Positions 56,638 to 64,000 of a DNA stretch of 64,000 bases are shown one piece after another (position 1 is the stretch's first letter; each line of letters starts with the position of its first letter). Location of the stretch: the NCBI GenBank assembly GCA_004802705.1, contig SGPL01000116.1, forward strand, positions 1-64,000. Reading direction: 5' to 3'. The position numbers and the translations under genes were made by a program. Source of the stretch: Bondarzewia mesenterica. Its lineage: Eukaryota; Basidiomycota; Agaricomycetes; Russulales; Bondarzewiaceae. Below the pieces are notes generated by a model. That model had not been told where the DNA came from, did not search any database, and saw only the letters and a list, made by a program, of their open reading frames with translations.

Positions 56638-58009
56638 TCAGTGACGATCGTCAGTGCGTCTCCGTTGGCCGGTAAGCGCCTTCGCCTCCCAGGGCGCGTG
56701 ACCTTCGCCTTCAACCCAGTTACCGGTGATAGGATCACGTTCGAAATCGCCGTCCTTATACCCGAAACGGTGCTGCAAGAGCTTGAGAAGGGGGTTGCGC
56801 AGGGCAGGATCCATGCGGACGTTCTCGCCCGGATGGTAACTCCCGACACCATGGCGAGCAAGGCTTTCTTCGAAAAGCGCCTCCTCGTATGAACAGCCAC
56901 AATTGAGGTGCCCTGGGGGTGCCATACGAGGAGGATAAGCGCGACGTTCGCGACGAGTATCGTGCCAAGCACAGAGCGCGTTGCCTGCGCGGTTGAGAGA
57001 ACAGAGCATCTTGATGCGTGCGTCTGTCCTCGCCTTCCAGGAAGCATTGAAGACTGAAGGCGTTGTGGGAGTGGGGAGTGGGGAGGGAAGACCGCTGATA
57101 GAAATCGACTGGCCGTACGATGCTGAGCCGTGCATGGGGCTGGCCAACTCGGACTCCAACTCCCGAATACGCATGCGAGCGGACTCGCTGACTAGCTCCA
57201 GCTCCCGAATCCTGTTGCGCAAGCGATGATTCTCTTCATCGACGACATGGGTAGAGCGGCTGTCAGAGGAGGAAGATGCGCTTCCTTGGGGAGGAAAAGT
57301 ACCAGATTGCGGCGTGGACAAGTATCCTTGTTGAGGACGAGTCTGGCTATAATTAAATTGACTTTGGTAAGACGGAGATTGGAGCATTGATTGTTGTGGA
57401 GGGGTATGCTGAGAGCTTGCTGCAGAATTAGGATATGAAGCGGCATTATACTGCTGATATTGTAGGTAAGTGTTTGTGGGGCTGCCGGAGTCGAGAGCAC
57501 TGGGATTCATGCTGGAGAACGACACTGAGGTGCTTTGATCTGCAACGCCAGCGAAACCAGGAGCTTGCATGGTAGGCTGTGAAGGGACACCAGGCGCCGG
57601 ATGCATCCATACCGCGCCAGACGCGATATCATATCCAGGGCTCCTTTGCTGATACTGAATATGATTAGAGACGTCGCTGGTTGGCGACGGAGAGTCGGAA
57701 TATTGTGATCGGGACGATATGTGCATGTCGCCTATGGCACCTCGCAGGCTTGAGGAGGTCAGGTCGGAATTGGATGATTGTGGGCGATTGTGCATGGCTA
57801 TGTTCTGTATATGACCTAGATGAGTTGAAAACGCGATGGACAAACCAACGTTTGTACTGACCTGTCCGCCGCCACTGAAAGAATAGGGTTGTTGGACCTC
57901 CACTTCTGGAAAGCGTGAAAGAATTCTCAGTTCTATATACTACCATCAGACAGCAGATCTACACACCACTTTCGGTCTTAATCCACTGACCATAATTGGG
58001 GTTTGACAT
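56638..58009 (-). CDS. Q/S-rich conserved protein with Cys/His-containing C-terminal domain
   Basis: Starts at 58009 with M-S-N-P-N-Y-G-Q-W-I-K-T-E-S. A short intron leads to E-V-E-V-Q-Q-P-Y-S-F-S-G-G-G-Q, and a second (GTCAGT donor, CTAG acceptor near 57817) leads to the long last exon. Residues 35-215 are Gln, Ser, Pro and Tyr-rich and probably disordered. Residues about 220-260 form a coiled coil (E-N-H-R-L-R-N-R-I-R-E-L-E-L). The last 130 residues are the conserved part: M-L-C-S-L-N-R-A-G-N-A-L-C-A-W-H-D, R-R-A-Y-P-P-R-M-A-P-P-G-H-L-N-C-G-C and Y-K-D-G-D-F-E-R-D-P-I-T-G. This type recurs in Agaricomycetes, as far as I remember, without a known function. A nuclear regulatory role is a guess from the composition. 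Confidence 0.72.
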
Positions 58010-60920
58010 TTTCGCCGCGGGTTTTTTAGAGGCACGTGCCGGAGGGGGGTATGGATGTTTGGCGCGTTTACTATGGGTAAGGTGAGTTGAAGAGGGGCGC
58101 AAATGAAAAGAGACGGAAGCAGGAGTAGAGATTGACGGAATTAAAACTGGTGTAAACGAAGGAAGATGTGGAAAAGATGCCGTCGATTCGAGCGCTTGCT
58201 CAGCTATGACCTCGGGAGTCGGCTGAAGGATGGAAAGCATGAGGTGGTCAGTTAAAAGGGAGGCGGCGTCGCAGCTTGTATAGCACAGGCAGTGCAGATC
58301 CACAGCCCGAGAGTCAACCAGTTGAAGGTTAGTTTTCGCTACCTGGACGATGGTGTCTTGCAACGAAAAAATCAAGGGTCGCTAGGCAGTATGATCCAAG
58401 GGCTCTCGACGACAATTGTCGAAGTTATAAGGACGACAGGCTGTACATGAATGATTAGATCGCTCTCGACGGGTATAAGCGGCTGGGAAAATCACAGTTT
58501 CGAAATTGTTGGGAGCCGGGTGTAGTGACTTGATTGATAACTACTCCCACTGGATGGCGTAAAAGGGCGTAAACCGGTCAATAACAAGACCCCCGACTTT
58601 CAGCGCCCAGGATGCGGCCGGCTGCGATGGAGACAGCAAACCTCAGCAAACCTGCCCTCAGCCGCATCAACAGTGCGTGTTTTACCCGATCGGCCTGCTC
58701 CCTTCCCTCAACGCCCTGAGGACACGGTGGCGTACTCGGGGTTTGATGGGCAGTGCGCACTCACCGCCCGTCCCTTGCCAGTAGCCCGCCCTCCTAGATC
58801 GAGAAGTATCATGTTCGCTGATACATGAAACAGTACGACCAATCTCTGCTCAAGCCTTTACTGCGTAGCTGTAATGCTGACGATAGACAGTGAATTGTTG
58901 AGGGGAGTGCGTCGATGCTGAGTTATGTGCCGATGAGCAAGTTGACTTAATTTACACGAGGTTACGGGCGATGCGGCACGTGACAGAAAAGATCTGAAGA
59001 GCTCGGGAGGCGGCAGGAGGCGGCCTCTTCGAAAACTTGGTGAAGATTTGACTTAACTAAGGTAAGTCCTTCACGTACGGACAAGAATGATATTATGTAG
59101 TCGTTCCACTAACCACACCACCGACACAGGACCTGAGAAAGAGAAACACTGGATAGAGTCACTGGGTGCGTACAGGTGCGTACGTACATAAGTACTCCTT
59201 GCACCTTGACACGTCACTAGAGGTCACTAGCCATCACTATCCATGTAACTGCATTTGCAAATCCGAGAAGACGCCGCCGCCGCAGGTATCCCTCCTCCCC
59301 CTGTTTTTTTTTTCTGTCATTTTAGACTTTTTTATTATTATTTTCATGGGTCCACAGTCCGCCGGCATAGTCAGCTCCGAGCCCCAAAATAAGATGGTAT
59401 CTCATCTGGCTCAATTGCCGACTTTTAGTGTACGTGTGTGGTGAGATTCATCCCTATTGAATGACCTTGATCGCCAGGGCGTGTCAATAGCTATGTGGTA
59501 AGTACCGACACCATCTTCGAATTCTGCGTGAAAGCTTTGGGTTCATCGGACTCGTTCAGTTTTGATCACCAAGCGAAGTCACCAGCCAGCGTTCAGTTTA
59601 GTATCTCGCTTCGGCCAGCGCCACTGTACAGCTCTGTACAGAGTATTCAGGTTGCGGTCGTCACGAGCTCGTTGAGTCCAAAGCTACTAAGTATTTGGTC
59701 GGATACGTCCCCCGTATTGCTCCCGCATACGCTATTGATCTGCACCTATGCGCGCGATCAATATTTTAATCACAGTCTATGCTTCTTGCCTAGCGTTGCC
59801 GCCATTGGAACGCTATGAAGCATGCGCCGACAGCATATTGTTTTACTCAAATTTGCGCATCACGTACTTCCGCCGCTATTTCCTTCCTGCGGCTCTTCTG
59901 TGTTTGCATTCCACGTTTCTCCCCTTATTATAATCTCACACGATGATCCATCAGTGTGATCAGTCGATCAGCCGATCGAAGCGTGCAATCCTTTGTTTGA
60001 CCCATCGCAAGTCCTCGACAGGAAAGCAGTTGGACACTTCTCAGGTTGGATGATTCGACATTGTTATTTATTGTTGGCATTGCTTGTGGTTTAACAAAAA
60101 AAAAAAGGGGGGGGGGGCTCTCACCATGCGGAGATCGTTGCATAGCTCTCGATATGGATGGCAGAATGGTACATACGATGTTCCCCTTAGCGCTCATGAT
60201 CTCGCCTTCGTCCGTTATCGGAGGTACATAGGCTTTCAAAAAGATCACCTTTCCTAAGTCTGTAGCCTGTACTTACTCTGGTAAGAAATCTTGTACCTTT
60301 CTTATGTTCAGTACCTGCGGATCTATTCAAATAGTTGCTCCCAGGGATTTCAAAGACGTCGTCACCAAAGGTATTTACCATTCCCCGAATGTTTCGATCT
60401 GCACCGGTAAGGACCTTTCCCCGTCCTAATTGTCGCGATTATAGCGTAGCCGACGCGGTTGCCGAGCAGTCAGGAGCCCTCACAAACATTTGGGAACCTA
60501 ATCGGCCACACCGATCTTGAAGAGCTTGGAGGGTTTCGCACAATGGCGGCCGTGTGAAATCTGTCTTTTCAGCTCGAATGTCTCTCCGAATAGCATCGTG
60601 ATAAGTACACATTCACTCAAATTTAATCCGTGAGATTCGTCTTTGTCGACGTGGAGTCTCCTGCGCAAGTGGCTACGTGGTCATTCAACGATCGTCGTTG
60701 GATCACGACGAATCGCAATTGGCTGAAACACACTTCGCCTTATGAACTACGTTGGCGACCATGTTGGCGTGCGGTAGCTGGCTCATCGGTCCGTACTGGT
60801 AGGCTCCGGGTTCTGGTCAGGGTCATAGCGGACAACATCGCGCCAGACTTTCCCTTTGGGAAGATATTGACTAGAGCGTTTCCATCAGCGTATGATTGAG
60901 GACAACTTATTCAGTGTCAA
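58010..60920. other. Unassigned stretch
   Basis: No gene I can support. Minus-strand fragments at 60190-60380 (F-G-D-D-V-F-E-I-P-G-S-N-Y-L-N-R) and 60180-60240 (F-L-K-A-Y-V-P-P-I-T-D-E-G-E) are protein-like and may be exons of one short gene, but the joins are unclear. The 5' part (58010-58400) is the upstream region of the Q/S-rich protein. Confidence 0.35.
60096..60117. repeat. A11-G11 homopolymer tract
   Basis: A run of eleven A (60096-60106) directly followed by eleven G (60107-60117). It is prone to sequencing error and slippage. Not within a supported gene. Confidence 0.85.
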
Positions 60921-61228
60921 TTAAAAGAAATACGTTACACACTCGGTTTCTGGAGGGATCTCAACCTCACCGCTGGTAATATCCATCTTCACCATGCGTG
61001 TGATTTCCACGGCCGGTCTTCCAGGACAACTTCAAAGCGTTAGTTCGATACTTCGCCCTCCGGTATAATGGCATGGAAAAAACCTACATTCGAAATATGC
61101 GAGGGATTGGGAAGCAGTGAAGTTGGGGAAGTCCGTCTCTTCCCGTCTCAAAGTCGCAAGAGTACTGCACTATCTCCGCTATTCGACATTTCGGAGGCCG
61201 AGGAGTTGGGTCTGCCAGTTTGAAATCT
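60921..61228 (-). CDS. Small Cys-rich Som1-like protein (partial 5' end)
   Basis: On the minus strand an exon after a CACAG acceptor (61228) reads F-K-L-A-D-P-T-P-R-P-P-K-C-R-I-A-E-I-V-Q, then Y-S-C-D-F-E-T-G-R-D-G and C-F-P-I-P-R-I-F-R, ending at a GTAGGT donor. After a 58-nt intron it continues I-C-P-G-R-P-A-V-E-I-T-R-M-V-K-M-D and ends with T-E-C-V-T-Y-F-F at a TAA (60921-60923). The C-P-G-R-P-A-V-E motif and the Cys spacing match fungal Som1-type proteins (mitochondrial inner-membrane peptidase complex) as I remember them. An upstream exon with the ATG was not found with confidence. It is divergent from SAH1. Confidence 0.55.
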
Positions 61229-61541
61229 GTGATGGTAATAAGTGAAGGGTGAATGAGTATTGAGAGGTATTGAGTGCACGTAGTCGTCGAGTGTTAAGCT
61301 TTAAGACTTGGATGTGTCCTCCACGGTTGTCCCCAAGTTGTCCCTTTCTGGGAGACGGAGTTGTCACGGACTCCGTCCCTGGTTCACTACCACCTTGTCA
61401 ACGAAAACATTCAAGACATGGGCAATCTATTCCATTCACATGTCACGTTGAGGCTTGTGAAATTTGGTATTTTCGAGATCTGACGGTGCCAACAAATTGA
61501 TGCACTGCCAGAGTTCAGAATCAAAGACCTAAATTAGGAAG

Positions 61542-61696
61542 ACGCGTTGTTTCCACGTGGAAGCACGTGCTCGAAACACTTTTCTTCGAATCAAAACTCG
61601 CATCGAACGTTTTTCTTCAGGCCTTCACACGCTCCCCTTTCACCCTCTTCCCTCTTTCCTCAAATCTCCACCTGCACCCTTTCTTACCAGTTAACA
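61542..61696 (+). promoter_or_regulatory. SAH1 promoter with tandem CACGTG boxes and pyrimidine-rich leader
   Basis: CACGTG occurs at 61554-61559 and 61564-61569, exactly ten bases apart, about 130-145 bases before the ATG. An ACGCGT lies at 61542-61547. From about 61620 to 61690 the strand is strongly C/T-rich, as in highly expressed fungal genes. In yeasts CACGTG is the Cbf1/Met4 site that controls sulfur and methionine genes; applying that here is inference. Confidence 0.5.
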
Positions 61697-62414
61697 ATGG
61701 TCTTCAAAGTTGCTGGTTAGTTTCAGATTTGTCTGCTTGCTATTAGAGATGATGATAAGATCTACGAAAAGACGTGTCTTTGGCCGCCTTTGGTCGCAAG
61801 GAAATCGAAATCGCCGAGGTCTTGACCGCCTTTCTATTCACTGATCTGTTCATGAGAGACTCAATTAGTTGTTTATCTATCGTTAGAATGAGATGCCAGG
61901 ACTTATGTACTTTAGGCAGAAGGTACGCTGATTGTGCGGTGTATGCAACAAATGCTTATCATGATGCTGGTCATGTAGCACAGTGCGAGTAAGCCCTTGA
62001 AAGGTGCTCGCATCGCGGGATGTCTTCACATGTGCGTCTGCCTTTGTATCGACGATCTATCGATCAACCTGTTGACTTCTGATGGCCAATCGCAGGACCA
62101 TTCAAACTGCTGTCCTCATCGAGACTCTCACCGCTCTTGGTGCGGAGGTCGCGTGGTCGTCCTGCGTATGCGATTTAGTTTTTCTTTTACTGCCTGTTTG
62201 TAACGCCACTCCATCAGAATATCTTTTCGACTCAAGACCATGCGGCAGCCGCGTAAGCCCTTTCCTGCTTTCGCATTCATTTGCGTCTGACTTCGGATCA
62301 TTATCAAGTATCGCTGCTACTGGTGTTCCTGTCTTTGCCTGGAAGGGTGAGACTGAGGAGGAGTACGTTTGGTGCATTGAGCAGACGCTCACCGCATTTT
62401 CTGGCAACCAACCT

Positions 62415-62449
<35 letters not shown>

Positions 62450-63564
62450 CAATCTCGTTCACGAGAAGTACTCTCAGTACCTCCAGGGTTTGTTGCAGTC
62501 ACCATTCTTACCTCTTGCTGTTTCACATCGGTCGTTGTGCACAGGTATTAAGGGTGTGTCTGAGGAGACCACTACTGGTGTACATCACCTCTACAAGGCT
62601 TTCCGTGACGGTAAATTGAAGGTTCCCGCCATCAACGTCAACGATTCCGTTACCAAATCTAAATTCGATAACTACTATGGCTGCCGGGAGTCGCTTGTTG
62701 ATGGTATCAAACGCGCTACCGATGTCATGCTTGCTGGCAAGATCGCTGTTGTTGCCGGTTTCGGTGACGTCGGGAAAGGCGTGCGTACGATCTCTCATCT
62801 CAGCACTTGTCAATCTCATTTATCTTTATCAGTGTGCTGAGTCTCTTAGCTCGTACGGTGCTCGCGTCCTCATTACCGAGATTGACCCCATCAATGCTCT
62901 CCAAGCTGCAATGGCAGGATATGAGGTCACCACGATGGAAGAAGCTGCTCCCCGTGCTAATGTCTTCGTCACCACGACCGGTAACAGGGACATCATCACC
63001 GCTGAGCACTTCCAGGTCATGTCGGAAGATGCTATTGTCTCGAAGTAAGTGAAGCTGAACGTTCCATAAACGCGAAGAGGATTCACATGTATTATCATCA
63101 GCATCGGTCACTTCGATGTCGAGATTGACGTTGCGTGGCTGAAGGCGAACGCCAAGCAGGTCGTTAATATCAAGCCGCAGGTAGACCGGTATACGATGGC
63201 TTCTGGACGTCACATCATTCTTCTCGCGGAAGGTCGCCTCGTGAACCTAGGGTATGGAAGTTTCTAATGGCAGATCTGTCTTCTAATGCTGATGTCAACC
63301 AACGATAGCTGTGCTACTGGCCATCCATCCTTCGTGATGTCCTGCTCGTTCAGCAACCAGGTTCTTGCTCAGATCGCGCTCTGGACGACTCCCGAAAAGT
63401 TCCCTCTCGGCGTGCACATGCTGCCCAAGGAACTCGATGAGGAGGTCGCCCGCGCCCACCTCAAGAGCGTTAACGTCAAGCTCACGACCATGACGAGTGT
63501 CCAGTCCAAATACCTCGACATCCCTGTCAACGGTCCCTACAAGCCCGACTACTACCGCTACTAA
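61697..63564 (+). CDS. SAH1: S-adenosylhomocysteine hydrolase
   Basis: Cleaves S-adenosylhomocysteine to adenosine and homocysteine with tightly bound NAD, keeping methylation reactions running. Exon 1 is only 19 nt (61697-61715). Exon 2 gives [16 protein letters not shown], then [41 protein letters not shown] and [11 protein letters not shown]. Next come [34 protein letters not shown] and the NAD-binding G-F-G-D-V-G-K-G. The end is K-P-D-Y-Y-R-Y at 63564. About ten exons. The donor after I-A-E reads GTCTTG, unusually weak, and the acceptor before P-L-K-G appears to be the TAG at about 61977, giving H-S-A-S-K. All catalytic landmarks are intact. Confidence 0.97.
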
Positions 63565-64000
63565 GCGTTTTTGCCTATAAGGGCAACTCCCGTGGCCTCA
63601 ACGCCGCCTCTCACCGGACTCAAAAACGATGATGGAATCTTCAACGTTCCTTTCATGTTGTGGTGTATTGTGGACGAGTCTCAACGCTCTCGTCCGTAGG
63701 CGGAAGATACTGGGGTGACTGTCGTACCAGATAGGTATGGAGCTCCAAGGATGCGTGGAGGCGAGGCGGTGAAGGACATAGACAATTGCTATACGTAGTG
63801 TCTGTCGACTGGTGTCATTCTTTGGACGGGGGCCTCAACGCGCCCTGTACTCAATCAGAAAGATGGTGCGACAGTTTTGTCGGCCGTAGTTGTGTTGTCT
63901 ACAGTTTTGATTTGAAGTTCATCAATCTCAAATTTGATAACGTTACTGTAAAAAGACATGCATGCACAGACACAAGTATCAGTAGCACGGTCACGTTGAA
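63565..64000. other. 3' flank of SAH1
   Basis: Follows the TAA of SAH1 to the end of the window. It should contain the 3' UTR. No further gene begins here visibly. Confidence 0.5.

Overview
The window is a nuclear contig piece from a filamentous basidiomycete, most probably an Agaricomycete (mushroom-forming fungus). The signs are genes broken by many short GT-AG introns of about 50-85 nt, spacing of roughly one gene per 3-4 kb, and gene content typical of that class: a C2/NACHT/WD40 NLR, a delta-12 desaturase, an APH-type kinase, a GPI-anchored Ser-rich glycoprotein and multipass membrane-protein families. Undetermined bases at positions 7-8 and 25769 show it is a draft assembly. No rRNA, recognisable tRNA, CRISPR array or intact transposon was seen. 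All exon joins are read by eye and have not been checked against transcripts.

Layout. 0-2.6 kb is gene-poor. 2.66-6.80 kb (+) is an NLR with an N-terminal C2-like region, a NACHT ATPase and three nearly identical WD40 repeats. 10.07-16.87 kb is a duplicated block: two convergent alpha/beta hydrolase paralogues flank a multipass membrane protein whose second copy lies at 45.3-48.4 kb. 17.4-19.1 kb holds orphan or decayed fragments. 19.17-21.42 kb (-) is a delta-12 fatty acid desaturase. 23.1-24.0 kb (+) is an APH-fold phosphotransferase. 25.9-30.4 kb holds two members of an unrecognised acidic-tailed family around a Lys/Thr-repeat protein. A frameshifted third member is at 49.2-49.9 kb and a relic exon is at 22.85 kb. 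31-34.4 kb carries a small conserved protein and a secreted GPI-anchored glycoprotein.

34.87-43.77 kb is a housekeeping core: BIR1 (chromosomal passenger complex) and WAPL (cohesin release) are transcribed divergently from a 215-bp shared promoter containing an ACGCGT box, followed by the scavenger decapping enzyme DcpS. 50.7-53.0 kb (-) is a Tht1/Kar5-like nuclear-fusion protein. 53.4-54.6 kb is a glutathione S-transferase pseudogene. 56.6-58.0 kb (-) is a Q/S-rich conserved protein. 60.9-61.2 kb (-) is a small Som1-like protein. 61.70-63.56 kb (+) is S-adenosylhomocysteine hydrolase.

The most interesting signals are these: (i) microexons of 11 nt (both hydrolases) and 8 nt (desaturase), each encoding catalytic residues; (ii) the unknown gene family, with an exactly conserved 499-nt first exon and a copy that has lost exactly one base from each exon; (iii) the BIR1-WAPL bidirectional promoter; (iv) an apparent splice-site shift with exonised intron in one copy of the membrane-protein pair.
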